Assembly: GCA_016234065.1 (NCBI GenBank)
Contig: JACQLJ010000006.1
Span: 1-17,746, forward strand
DNA length: 17,746 nucleotides
Source of the DNA: Candidatus Pacearchaeota archaeon
GTDB lineage: Archaea > Nanobdellota > Nanobdellia > Pacearchaeales > GW2011-AR1
Direction: 5' to 3'
The position numbers were made by a program, and so were the translations under genes. The first letter of the stretch is position 1. Every line of letters starts with the position of its first letter. Positions 1-6,007 of the stretch are shown here, one piece after another. Under the pieces are notes generated by a model, which ran no database searches, was not told the origin of the DNA, and worked only from the letters and a program-made list of their open reading frames with translations.

Positions 1-1
1 A

Positions 2-268
2 TTCAGACCAAGTTTTTATGCATATACAGAACCTTCTGTGGGAATAGAAGTATTTCATCCTCAAAGAAAAGTATGGTTTGAATTAGGCGGAGCCGGAATC
101 TTTCGTCCAGAAGTAGTTGTCCCATTATTAGGAGAAAACATTCCTGTTCTTGCATGGGGTCCTGGTTTTGACAGGATTTTGATGGATTACTACAAAATAC
201 AAGATCTTCGTGAATTATACAAGAATGATTTAAATCAACTGAGGAAAATGAAATTTTGGATGAAATGA
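2..268 (+). CDS. pheS: Phenylalanyl-tRNA synthetase alpha subunit, C-terminal part (5' truncated by window edge)
   Basis: This is the end of the class II catalytic core of PheRS alpha, which with the beta subunit charges tRNA-Phe in the cytoplasm. The reading frame is open from base 2, so the gene begins outside the window; the GTG at 38 is internal. The first visible residues are FRPSFYAYTEPSVGIEVFHP, the usual PheS catalytic stretch. They are followed by WFELGGAGIFRPEVV and by the class II motif 3 region GPGFDRILMDYY, whose Arg contacts ATP. The protein ends after a short basic tail. The stop lies one base before the HIT gene, and pheT follows three genes later on the same strand, so the two PheRS subunits share an operon interrupted by three small genes. 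Identification rests on family motifs and on the neighbouring pheT. Confidence 0.96.
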   Translation, partial: FRPSFYAYTEPSVGIEVFHPQRKVWFELGGAGIFRPEVVVPLLGENIPVLAWGPGFDRILMDYYKIQDLRELYKNDLNQLRKMKFWMK

Positions 269-269
269 A

Positions 270-716
270 ATGGAAAACTGCATATTTTGCAAAATAATTA
301 GAGGAAAAATTCCAAGTGTAAAAATCTGGGAAGACAAAAACTTCATGGCAATCTTAGACATAAATCCAAATGTAAAGGGAATGACATTAGTAATCCCTAA
401 GAAGCATTTTGATTCTTATGTTTTTGAAATGAATGAAAGAGCTTATTTAGAAATAATGAAAGCAACAAAAAAAATTGCGCAATTATTAGATAAAAAACTA
501 AAAGTAAAAAGAACTGCTTTGGTTATGGAAGGATTAGGAGTAAATCATGCCCATATAAAGTTGTATCCAATCTATGGATTAGAAAACAAATTTGAAGAAA
601 TTTGGGCAAAAGACAAAGTATTTTTTAAGAAATATCCTGGTTACATAACGACACAGTTGGGTCCACAAAAATCCACTGAAGAATTAAAGAAAACTGCAGA
701 TGAAATAACAAAATGA
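270..716 (+). CDS. HIT-family nucleotide hydrolase/transferase with variant triad
   Basis: A 148-residue histidine-triad (HIT) protein. Proteins of this family hydrolyse or transfer nucleoside monophosphates from substrates such as adenylylated lysine, ApnA or nucleotide phosphoramidates, via a covalent nucleotidyl-His intermediate. Visible features are the N-terminal Zn-type CxxC (C4, C7 in CIFCKII), the core ILDINPNVKGMTLVIPKKH and the C-terminal active-site motif VNHAHIKLYP. The motif has H93 and H95 but Lys at 97, where most HIT proteins have the third His; the middle His, normally the nucleophile, is kept. The start sits one base after the pheS stop and the end overlaps the next gene as ATGA, which suggests translational coupling. 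The family is confident; the substrate is unknown. Its place beside PheRS could suit scavenging of aminoacyl-AMP-type by-products, but that is inference. Confidence 0.9.
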   Translation: MENCIFCKIIRGKIPSVKIWEDKNFMAILDINPNVKGMTLVIPKKHFDSYVFEMNERAYLEIMKATKKIAQLLDKKLKVKRTALVMEGLGVNHAHIKLYPIYGLENKFEEIWAKDKVFFKKYPGYITTQLGPQKSTEELKKTADEITK

Positions 717-1069
717 GCGAAGCACAGGACAAAGTAAAAAAATTCAATGAGGAAAGAGAATGGGGAAAATACTCGGAGATAAAGGATTTATTGTTAAATA
801 TGAATGAGGAAATTGGAGAATTCTGGAACATAATAAAATGGGTTGATCCTGAAAAACAAAAAGAACTGATTGAAAAGAACAAGGCAGAAGTTGAGAATTT
901 CATTGGATATATGGAATACCTAACAATGAAGATTGCAACTATTTGCGGCATTGATGCTGAGAAAGAAACATTGAAAGTTGTTGAAGAATACGAAAAAAGA
1001 TTTCCAATTGACAAAATCAAGCAAGCAAAACACGCAAATAAACTGGCTGGAGGTGTTGACGAGAAATAA
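713..1069 (+). CDS. MazG-like nucleoside triphosphate pyrophosphohydrolase
   Basis: A 118-residue all-alpha protein resembling the MazG/NTP-PPase superfamily, which hydrolyses (often non-canonical) NTPs to NMP and pyrophosphate with Mg2+. The N-terminal half has the EExxE metal motif (E32, E33, E36 in NEEIGEFWNIIKW), after the family-like EREWGKYSEIKDLLL. The second metal half-motif, usually ExxD, reads E59-V-E-N62, so Asp is replaced by Asn. The C-terminal EEYEKRFPIDKIKQAK resembles the Lys/Arg/Tyr-Pro segment that ends these proteins. The start overlaps the HIT stop by four bases (ATGA) and the stop is one base before the ASCH gene. Family assignment is by motif; the Asn substitution leaves catalytic activity uncertain. 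Confidence 0.78.
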   Translation: MSEAQDKVKKFNEEREWGKYSEIKDLLLNMNEEIGEFWNIIKWVDPEKQKELIEKNKAEVENFIGYMEYLTMKIATICGIDAEKETLKVVEEYEKRFPIDKIKQAKHANKLAGGVDEK

Positions 1070-1070
1070 A

Positions 1071-1331
1071 ATGGAAATTAGGAAAAAATGCTGGCCGGAA
1101 TTATTCAGAAAAATAGCAGAAGGAAAGAAAAAAACAGACGTGCGTCTCGCGGACTTTGATTTAAAAGAAGGGGATGTAATTGTGTTTGAGGAATACAGCC
1201 CACTTACAAAAGAATATACAGGAAGGGTTGTGAAAAAAATAGCGAAGAATGTCAGCAAAATAAAAGTCACTGACTTCAACTCAATTGAGGAAATAAATAG
1301 ACATGGGCATTATATCATAGAATTAGAATAA
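1071..1331 (+). CDS. ASCH-domain (DUF3850-like) small protein
   Basis: An 86-residue protein built of a single ASCH-type beta-barrel. ASCH domains are PUA-related and bind RNA or modified nucleosides; one characterised bacterial member is an N4-acetylcytidine amidohydrolase. The hallmark GxKxxxxR appears as GKKKTDVR, followed by a beta-strand segment, the typical KEGDVIVFEEY and then YTGRVV. The ATG at 1071 is preferred: it lies one base after the previous stop, matching the spacing at two other junctions of the operon, and it begins directly at the conserved KCWPELFRKI helix. The same frame is open further upstream, to 978, but that part overlaps the MazG-like gene. Enzymatic activity cannot be inferred from the sequence alone. 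Confidence 0.82.
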   Translation: MEIRKKCWPELFRKIAEGKKKTDVRLADFDLKEGDVIVFEEYSPLTKEYTGRVVKKIAKNVSKIKVTDFNSIEEINRHGHYIIELE

Positions 1332-1332
1332 A

Positions 1333-2964
1333 ATGGCAGTAATAAATATTGACAGGAAAACATTTGAGGAAGAAATAGGAAAACTGGATGTAGAAATGCA
1401 GGGAAGGATTTCAATGTTCGGAACTCCCTTGGAGAAACTTGATGAAAACGAAATTCAGATAGAAATTTTCCCAAATCGTCCAGATATGCTCTCATACCAA
1501 GGATTCAAGCGCGCATTCCTTGCATTTCTCGGGAAAAAAATAGGACTGATAGAATACAAAATCAATAAGCCAAAAAAGAATTATGAAGTAATTGTTGATT
1601 CATCTGTGAAGAATATCAGACCTTACACAGCGTGCGCAATAGTAACTGACTTAAAACTTAATGACAAAAGAATAAAAGAGATAATTGAGCTCCAGGAAAA
1701 GCTTCACACAACAGTTGGAAGAAAAAGAAAAAAACTAGCAATAGGAATTTATCCTCTTGAAAAGATTTCCCTTCCAATAACATTCAAAGCACTTGAACCG
1801 GAAAAAATTAAATTCGCGCCTTTAAATTCAGCAAAAGAAATGTCTGGAATTGAAATATTGAGAAAGCATCCTGCAGGAGTTGAATATTCACATTTGCTAA
1901 AAGGCAAGGAAAAATTCCCCGTATTCACTGACACAAAAAATAATATTCTTAGCATGCCACCGATAATAAATTCAGAATTAACAGGTAAAATCACTGAAAG
2001 CACAAAAGATGTTTTTGTTGAGTGTTCTGGGTTTGATCTTGAAATTCTAAAAAAATGCCTGAATATTCTTTGCGCTACTCTCGCAGATATGGAAGGGACT
2101 ATTTACCAAATGGATGTTAATGAAGTGAAAACTCCTGATTTTTCAGTGGAAAAGATGAAATTATCATTGGACAAAGTAAATAAATTATTAGGGCTTGGAT
2201 TAACAGAAAAACAAGTCCAAGAATCTTTGGAAAAGATGGGATATGGTTATAACAAAGGAACTGCAACGATTCCGGCATGGAGGACAGATATTCTGCATGA
2301 AGTTGATTTGATTGAAGACATTGCAATTGCATATGGTTATGAGAATTTCATTCCAGAAATACCATCAATTTCAACGATAGGAGAAGAAAGCAAAAGAGAG
2401 ATAATAAAGAAAAAAATTTCAGAGATCCTAACGGGCTTGAATATCATTGAGGTTTCAAATTATCATCTGACAACTAAAGAGGACCAATTCAAGAAAATGT
2501 CAATGAATGAAAAAGGTTTTATTCAATTAAATGGCTCAAAAACCGAATACAATATTTTAAGAAAAGACCTGAGCCATTTTCTTCTAAAGAATATCTCAGA
2601 GAATGTTGATGTTGAATATCCACAAAAAATCTTTGAGGTAGGTAAAGTATTTGAAATAAATGATAAGATAAAAGAAGAAGAATCGCTTGCGATAGTATTA
2701 ACACCAGGAAATTTTACAGAGATCAAACAGGTCTTTGACTATCTTATGGAAATGATTGATTTGAAAACCGAATGCTTAGAGCCGAAAGAATTTCCTCCAT
2801 ATATGATTGATGGAAGAACTCTAGAAATAAAATTAGACAAGAAATCAATTGGGTTCATGGGAGAAGTTCATCCGAGAATTTTGAGAAATTGGAAAATAAA
2901 AATGCCGATTGCAATTCTTGAGATAAATCTTGAGGATATTATTGAGAAATTAGTAGAAAAATAA
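1333..2964 (+). CDS. pheT: Phenylalanyl-tRNA synthetase beta subunit, archaeal type
   Basis: A 543-residue PheRS beta subunit, the structural and editing partner of PheS in the (alpha-beta)2 enzyme. The length fits the archaeal/eukaryotic form, which lacks the bacterial N-terminal EMAP-like tRNA-binding domain and C-terminal anticodon-binding domain. In order: an N-terminal segment with FPNRPDMLSYQGFKRAF (46-62), a B3/B4 editing domain through about residue 260, a B5 domain around 270-340 with the dihydropyrimidine-like ends IPAWRTDILHEVDLIEDIAI, and a catalytic-like fold ending in GFMGEVHPRILRNWKI. Its start is one base after the ASCH stop. It is the last gene of the operon and faces the convergent gene ending at 3056. 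No defects are seen. Confidence 0.96.
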   Translation: MAVINIDRKTFEEEIGKLDVEMQGRISMFGTPLEKLDENEIQIEIFPNRPDMLSYQGFKRAFLAFLGKKIGLIEYKINKPKKNYEVIVDSSVKNIRPYTACAIVTDLKLNDKRIKEIIELQEKLHTTVGRKRKKLAIGIYPLEKISLPITFKALEPEKIKFAPLNSAKEMSGIEILRKHPAGVEYSHLLKGKEKFPVFTDTKNNILSMPPIINSELTGKITESTKDVFVECSGFDLEILKKCLNILCATLADMEGTIYQMDVNEVKTPDFSVEKMKLSLDKVNKLLGLGLTEKQVQESLEKMGYGYNKGTATIPAWRTDILHEVDLIEDIAIAYGYENFIPEIPSISTIGEESKREIIKKKISEILTGLNIIEVSNYHLTTKEDQFKKMSMNEKGFIQLNGSKTEYNILRKDLSHFLLKNISENVDVEYPQKIFEVGKVFEINDKIKEEESLAIVLTPGNFTEIKQVFDYLMEMIDLKTECLEPKEFPPYMIDGRTLEIKLDKKSIGFMGEVHPRILRNWKIKMPIAILEINLEDIIEKLVEK

Positions 2965-3055
2965 ACAACTTAATTGTTAATATAATAAAACTTTTGGGTG
3001 TTTAGATTATTTATCTTTATTATTTGGGTGGGTGAATGGAATAAAAAGAAATTTT

Positions 3056-3553
3056 TCACCCAAAATAACCTCTGCTTGTTTCTGACTTATTGTCCCAGTT
3101 CTTTTTTACATCTTCTATTATTTCAATGAATTGCTTGCTCGTTCTTTTCCAAATTTTGCAGGAATCTTTTATGAATTCTGCTTCTTTCTCTTCTGAATAT
3201 TCCAAATCAAGATTGATTAATTCAACTTCATTTTTGGCAAGTTCTTTGTAGATATCATTCAGGACTTTTTTGTCTTTTTCGCTGAATGATTTAACAATTG
3301 AAAACACAAACATAGGTGCGTTTGAGGGATTTATGAATGTCTCAATGGTTCTCAAATAACCAAAGATTTTTTCAACCATCACCCTTCTGACTTCCCTTAT
3401 CAAAATTTCCGTTTGAATCTCGGCAAGTTTCTCTATTGAAAAATTCTCGTTCATTTCTTCAAAAGAAGGCAAATCATGCTTTTTCTGTAGTTTCTTGTAT
3501 TCTTCCTTTAATTTCTCCAAAGATTTTTCGTCTTTGTCCTTTTTCTCAGTCAT
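3056..3553 (-). CDS. Conserved-looking hypothetical protein, predicted coiled coil
   Basis: A 165-residue, strongly charged protein with no named domain that I recognise. The first 35 residues are a Lys/Glu-rich amphipathic segment that probably forms a coiled coil (EKLKEEYKKLQKKHDLPSFE). The middle (about 45-95) is predicted helical, with IREVRRVMVEKIFGYLRTIE followed by FINPSNAPMFVFSIVKSF, and the end is another Glu/Lys-rich helix ending in KNWDN. There is no signal peptide or membrane segment. It resembles a family I associate with DPANN archaea, but I cannot name a function. A TATA-like box at 3574-3583 on the minus strand is centred about 26 bases before the ATG, fitting a leaderless transcript. 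The gene is convergent with pheT. Confidence 0.75.
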   Translation of the reverse strand: MTEKKDKDEKSLEKLKEEYKKLQKKHDLPSFEEMNENFSIEKLAEIQTEILIREVRRVMVEKIFGYLRTIETFINPSNAPMFVFSIVKSFSEKDKKVLNDIYKELAKNEVELINLDLEYSEEKEAEFIKDSCKIWKRTSKQFIEIIEDVKKNWDNKSETSRGYFG

Positions 3554-3597
3554 TTCAAAGAATAAATTTGGGGTTTTATAAATTTATGCAGAAATTA

Positions 3598-4035
3598 TTA
3601 GGCAATATCTAAAGGATTATCTTTCAACCAAAAAGAATCAATATGTCTTAGAGAAATTAATAAATGTGGTCTTATTCTAACATGAATATATGGATAATCA
3701 TGTGGATCGTTTTTGATTTTTCTATTTTCCTCTTTTTTAAGATTATCTGCAAAAGCCAATTGGAGCTTTCTAAAAGTACGAATTATTCCGGGACCAACCT
3801 CCTCTTTAAAAAATCCTCTTTCTTCATATCTCAAAGAATTAGGCATATATTTGAATCCTGCTCTTTCCATGTAATCATCCACCCAATTATTTATGTTATC
3901 AATTCCCTCTACGCTTCCGCCAGACACAAAAAAGGTTTTCCAATTATAAGACCTTAGATTTCTTGGACTTAAACTTCCTTGGAATACTGCTTCATAATCA
4001 ACTCGGATACTTTCTGGAATTTTTATTAAACTCAT
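3598..4035 (-). CDS. Hypothetical protein, unrecognised
   Basis: A 145-residue soluble protein not recognised from any family. It is rich in aromatic and charged residues. Notable segments are VSGGSVEGIDNINNWVDDYMERAG near residues 37-60 and a C-terminal HVRIRPHLLISLRHIDSFWL containing three His. A TATA-like box (ATTTAAAAAC on the plus strand at 4055-4064) lies centred about 26 bases before the ATG at 4035, supporting this start and real expression. It follows the previous minus-strand gene at a short distance, but each has its own promoter-like box. It lies just downstream of the tRNA-Glu repeat region, so it may belong to a variable segment. No function is proposed. Confidence 0.6.
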   Translation of the reverse strand: MSLIKIPESIRVDYEAVFQGSLSPRNLRSYNWKTFFVSGGSVEGIDNINNWVDDYMERAGFKYMPNSLRYEERGFFKEEVGPGIIRTFRKLQLAFADNLKKEENRKIKNDPHDYPYIHVRIRPHLLISLRHIDSFWLKDNPLDIA

Positions 4036-4078
4036 GATTTTTTTTGTTTACACAATTTAAAAACTTTTTGAAATATAA

Positions 4079-4141
4079 AACCTTGTGCTGAAAATTAAAC
4101 TTGAAAAGAACCAAGTTTCTTTTCTAATCTCCTTTCAGTTA
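4079..4141 (-). repeat. tRNA-associated hairpin repeat, copy A, with Thr-like tRNA tail
   Basis: On the minus strand a perfect 8-bp stem GAAAAGAA/TTCTTTTC encloses loop ACTTGG (4103-4124). It is preceded by AGGAGATTAG and followed by a sequence about 19/23 identical to the tRNA-Thr 3' end (T-loop plus CAGCACA). It sits 24 bases 3' of tRNA-Glu, yet its tail resembles Thr rather than Glu. Confidence 0.8.
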
Positions 4142-4164
4142 AAAGTTTTTTCTTCAAACCTCAA

Positions 4165-4374
4165 CGCCCCGTCCGAGATTTGAACTCGGGTCACGGCCGT
4201 TCTCCAAAATTTCCCAGACCGCAAAACAAAGTTGCTTGCGCAAAAATCTTTCTCTCAACGAGATTGATTCTCCCTTGTTTGTGTTCAAATCCGTGAAACT
4301 GGATTGAATCGGAAATCTTTTCAGATTTCTTCAACTTGAGAGGGCCGCATTCTTGGCCTCTAAACTAACGGGGC
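4165..4374 (-). tRNA. tRNA-Glu(CTC) with 137-nt intron
   Basis: The exons fold into a complete cloverleaf: acceptor GCCCCGT/ACGGGGC with discriminator G, D-arm loop containing GG, anticodon stem CGGCC/GGCCG, T-arm CCGAG-TTCAAAT-CTCGG. The anticodon loop begins C32-T33 then CTC, giving tRNA-Glu. The intron (4200-4336) interrupts after A37. A bulge-helix-bulge is visible: C32-T33-C34-T35 pairs with GGAG, leaving 3-nt bulges CAA and AAC that would be cut after their second base, as the archaeal splicing endonuclease does. CCA is not encoded. A TATA box is at 4400-4407. Confidence 0.93.
4200..4336 (-). other. tRNA-Glu intron (137 nt), structured, non-coding
   Basis: The intron lies between positions 37 and 38. 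It is longer than the tRNA exons and has no open frame for a homing endonuclease. It contains a perfect 7-bp hairpin, stem GAAATCT/AGATTTC with a GAAA tetraloop (minus strand, 4312-4329), and a second near-perfect stem around TTCAATCC/GGATTTGAA. The ends form the bulge-helix-bulge described for the tRNA. Confidence 0.85.
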
Positions 4375-4399
4375 TTCTTCATTAAAATGAAAGAATTAA

Positions 4400-4407
4400 T
4401 TTATAAA
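4400..4407 (-). promoter_or_regulatory. TATA box of tRNA-Glu
   Basis: TTTATAAA 26-33 bases before the tRNA 5' end, within AAAAGTTTTATAAATTAA. The same 18-base string precedes tRNA-Gln at matching distance, so the two genes share a duplicated promoter. Confidence 0.75.
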
Positions 4408-4411
4408 ACTT

Positions 4412-4675
4412 TTATTCAAGAAAAACCTTGTCATTGGGTCTTACCCTATCAGAAACTTTCACGCCGATGTGGTCGCCTTTCTTTGCTGTGTCCACGCTTT
4501 TTCCCTCAATCTGCATGCTAGAAACTTTTTGCTTGAAGTCAGTTGTGTGTCCTTTTATGTGGATTTTGTCGCCGACTTTCAAACTTCCGGAAAGCTTTAT
4601 CGCGGCAACTTTTGGATGTATGTAATAACTTGAAACTTTCCCAACTTCTTTTTCTTTTGTGGCAGATTTAGCCAT
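4412..4675 (-). CDS. EF-Tu domain 2-like small protein
   Basis: An 87-residue stand-alone beta-barrel related to domain 2 of translation elongation factor Tu. The family signature is clear: AAIKLSGSLKVGDKIHIKGHTTDFKQKVSSMQIEGKSV, then KKGDHIGVKVSDRVRPNDKVF. There is no GTPase domain and no membrane segment. Such small proteins are widespread in archaea and bacteria, often annotated as elongation factor-like; their role is not established. I chose the ATG at 4675 over the TTG at 4681 because the TATA-like box at 4698-4705 predicts transcription to begin at about 4676. The gene lies between tRNA-Glu and the repeat cluster behind tRNA-Gln; its promoter directly abuts a decayed copy of the tRNA-Gln 3' end. 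Confidence 0.88.
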   Translation of the reverse strand: MAKSATKEKEVGKVSSYYIHPKVAAIKLSGSLKVGDKIHIKGHTTDFKQKVSSMQIEGKSVDTAKKGDHIGVKVSDRVRPNDKVFLE

Positions 4676-4697
4676 AGACAATATAATCTTGCTGCAT

Positions 4698-4705
4698 ATT
4701 TAAAT
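4698..4705 (-). promoter_or_regulatory. TATA box of the EF-Tu domain 2-like gene
   Basis: TTTAAATA on the minus strand, centred 26-27 bases before ATG 4675. It supports the ATG start and a leaderless mRNA. Confidence 0.65.
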
Positions 4706-4709
4706 TTAA

Positions 4710-4775
4710 TTATAGCCCTACCAGAATCCGAATGAAAAGAACCCGCTGGTTCTTTTCTAATCTCCTCTAAACACT
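4710..4775 (-). repeat. Hairpin repeat, copy B, with decayed tRNA-Gln 3' end
   Basis: A perfect 10-bp stem GAAAAGAACC/GGTTCTTTTC with a 4-base loop (4735-4758), preceded on the minus strand by GAGGAGATTA. The hairpin is followed immediately by a copy of the tRNA-Gln 3' end (T-loop, T-stem, acceptor strand and downstream bases; plus strand 4710-4733), 21/24 identical to 4953-4976. Confidence 0.82.
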
Positions 4776-4781
4776 GAACGG

Positions 4782-4815
4782 CAGATTCTTTTTGTTGCCT
4801 CCGAAGGAATCTGCA
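4782..4815 (-). repeat. Inverted repeat between hairpin copies B and G
   Basis: An 8-bp perfect inverted repeat GCAGATTC/GAATCTGC encloses 18 bases with a small inner CCT/AGG stem. It overlaps the tail of copy G. No gene is seen here; function unknown. Confidence 0.55.
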
Positions 4816-4848
4816 TAAAGAACCATTTGTCTTTGAATCTCCTCAAAT
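4806..4848 (-). repeat. Hairpin repeat, degenerate copy G
   Basis: Minus strand GAGGAGATT followed by a weak 5-bp stem AAAGA/TCTTT (4817-4834) aligns with copies A and B (AGGAGATTAG then hairpin). Its tail GATTCCTTCGGAGGCA resembles the tail of copy C at 13 of 16 positions and has the look of a tRNA acceptor end. Confidence 0.5.
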
Positions 4849-4869
4849 TGCGGAACCCGATTTCCAACT

Positions 4870-4940
4870 GCCTCTGATGAAATCGCAAAAGAAACCAAGT
4901 TTTCTTTCTAACTTCCTTTTCGCTTAAACCGATTTAACGA
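4870..4940 (-). repeat. Hairpin repeat, copy C, downstream of tRNA-Gln
   Basis: A 7-bp stem AAAGAAA/TTTCTTT with loop ACTTGG (4888-4907) on the minus strand. It is preceded by AAATCGGTTTAAGCGAAAAG, which matches the leader of plus-strand copies D and E near 8165 and 8276. It starts 17 bases after the tRNA-Gln 3' end. Confidence 0.8.
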
Positions 4941-4956
4941 ATCCTGCAATTCATTA

Positions 4957-5090
4957 TAGCCCTGCCAGGATTCGAACCTGGGTCTCAGCCGTTCTCCCGA
5001 TCTCGCACGAGTCATGGATATGAGATTTACTCTCTACCACGAAATCGCTCGGCCAGAGGGCTGAACACTTGACCGCTGTGCTACAGGGCT
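4957..5090 (-). tRNA. tRNA-Gln(CTG) with 61-nt intron
   Basis: The exons form a full cloverleaf: acceptor AGCCCTG/CAGGGCT with discriminator A, D-stem GCAC/GTGT, anticodon stem CAGCC/GGCTG, T-arm CCAGG-TTCGAAT-CCTGG. The loop C32-T33 is followed by CTG, giving Gln; the AGCC start also fits archaeal tRNA-Gln. The intron (4992-5052) begins after G37. CTCT at 32-35 pairs with GGAG, leaving bulges GGC and AAC cut after the second base, the same junction design as in tRNA-Glu. CCA is not encoded. Confidence 0.93.
4992..5052 (-). other. tRNA-Gln intron (61 nt)
   Basis: A canonical-position archaeal intron between 37 and 38. The 3' splice region GGAGAA followed by C is identical to that of tRNA-Glu, while the interior differs. 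It contains a CGAG/CTCG-type stem and is non-coding. Confidence 0.87.
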
Positions 5091-5113
5091 ATATTACAAA
5101 AGAATTAAGTTAA

Positions 5114-5121
5114 TTTATAAA
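5114..5121 (-). promoter_or_regulatory. TATA box of tRNA-Gln
   Basis: TTTATAAA 24-31 bases before the tRNA 5' end, in the same 18-base context as the tRNA-Glu promoter. Confidence 0.75.
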
Positions 5122-5135
5122 ACTTTTATTTGAAA

Positions 5136-5600
5136 TTACTCCACAATTATCTTAGATTTCATGTATGGATGTGGCGAGCAGTGATATTCGTAAGTTCCTG
5201 TGCTTGCAAATGTATGTGAATATGTTTTTCCTTTTGAAAGCAAACTAGAGTCCAGTTCTTTACCTGAATCAGAAGTCACTGTATGGCCGACAGAGTCCAT
5301 GTTTGTCCATTCAACACTATCACCAACTTTTATTCTTAACTCGGTTGGCGAGAAATCAAAATTTTTTATTTCAATCTTGTGGATAGTTGGATTGGATGTC
5401 TCTGAACTGGAAGATGATGTATCACTTTCTGCAACGGTCTCATCATTTACAATATTCATACTTGTTTGATTATTCAGTCCATTAATGTCTTCATTAGAAT
5501 TTGAAGAGTTTTGATTTGACTTTTGATTCAACAGCAGAAATATCCCTAAAAGCGCCAAAATTAAAATGCCAGAAACAACAAAAACCATACTTTTGTTCAT
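5136..5600 (-). CDS. Membrane-anchored cupredoxin (plastocyanin-like copper protein)
   Basis: A 154-residue protein with an N-terminal hydrophobic anchor or signal (about 5-25), a Ser/Asn-rich low-complexity linker (27-70) and a C-terminal cupredoxin beta-sandwich (about 72-154). The copper site is complete by pattern: H106 in SVGHTVTS and C141, H144, M147 in HCSPHPYM, the type I arrangement. The domain starts IEIKNFDFSPTELRIKVGDSVEWTN, typical of amicyanin/plastocyanin-like proteins. It should sit on the outer face of the membrane and carry electrons or bind copper; no redox partner gene is in view. A TATA-like box near 5620-5632 is centred about 26 bases before the ATG. It is divergent from the membrane protein at 5672. 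Confidence 0.9.
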   Translation of the reverse strand: MNKSMVFVVSGILILALLGIFLLLNQKSNQNSSNSNEDINGLNNQTSMNIVNDETVAESDTSSSSSETSNPTIHKIEIKNFDFSPTELRIKVGDSVEWTNMDSVGHTVTSDSGKELDSSLLSKGKTYSHTFASTGTYEYHCSPHPYMKSKIIVE

Positions 5601-5671
5601 GTTGTAAAGTAGGTATATCTCTTTATATTTTTTTCTGAAAAGTTTTTATACTTGTAGTTGTTTGTTAAAAA
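5601..5671. promoter_or_regulatory. Divergent promoter region
   Basis: The 71-base gap holds two AT-rich TATA-like boxes, about 5620-5632 for the minus-strand cupredoxin and about 5642-5654 for the plus-strand membrane gene. Each is centred about 25 bases from its start codon, so both mRNAs are probably leaderless. Confidence 0.6.
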
Positions 5672-6007
5672 ATGAATTTTGACTTGTTTTCAAACACAGG
5701 GCTTTTGATTTTAGGACTTGTTATTGTGGGTCTTTTTCTTCTTTTTGAAGTAAAGAAATTCAAGCACAAGGTTTTTTTATTTTTTCTTATAGCACTTATA
5801 ATTTTCATGTATTTTGGGGCAGTGTCTGTATTCAAGAACAGGTCTGCTGATTTTACCAGCTTTGACGGAGTTAAAGAATCGGCGAATCTTTATTTTTCTT
5901 GGATGGTATATGCGGTCAAGAATGTTGTGCAGATAACTTCAAATGTCTTGAAGATGGACTGGACGCCTTATGAAAATAATTCCTCTCTAAATAAAACTAA
6001 GCGTTGA
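5672..6007 (+). CDS. Small membrane protein, unrecognised
   Basis: A 111-residue protein with two predicted membrane segments (about residues 9-26, LLILGLVIVGLFLLFEV, and 33-53, VFLFFLIALIIFMYFGAV) joined by a basic FKHK turn. A hydrophilic C-terminal region of about 58 residues carries VKESANLYFSWMVYAVKNVV. By the positive-inside rule the loop is likely cytoplasmic and both termini lie outside. The family was not recognised. A TATA-like box is about 25 bases before the ATG. The 3' end overlaps the convergent dihydroorotase gene by 11 bases. Confidence 0.72.
   Translation: MNFDLFSNTGLLILGLVIVGLFLLFEVKKFKHKVFLFFLIALIIFMYFGAVSVFKNRSADFTSFDGVKESANLYFSWMVYAVKNVVQITSNVLKMDWTPYENNSSLNKTKR

Noticed and set aside
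920..1279. Minus-strand open frame opposite the MazG-like and ASCH genes
   Set aside because: It lies opposite two well-supported genes; its Phe/Ser-rich product is the usual shadow of Lys/Glu-rich coding sequence.
4200..4336. Homing endonuclease inside the tRNA-Glu intron
   Set aside because: 137 nt is too short and no long open frame or LAGLIDADG-like motif is present.
4079..4940. CRISPR array
   Set aside because: The repeats are hairpins of unequal spacing and sequence, tied to tRNA ends; no regular repeat-spacer pattern and no cas genes.
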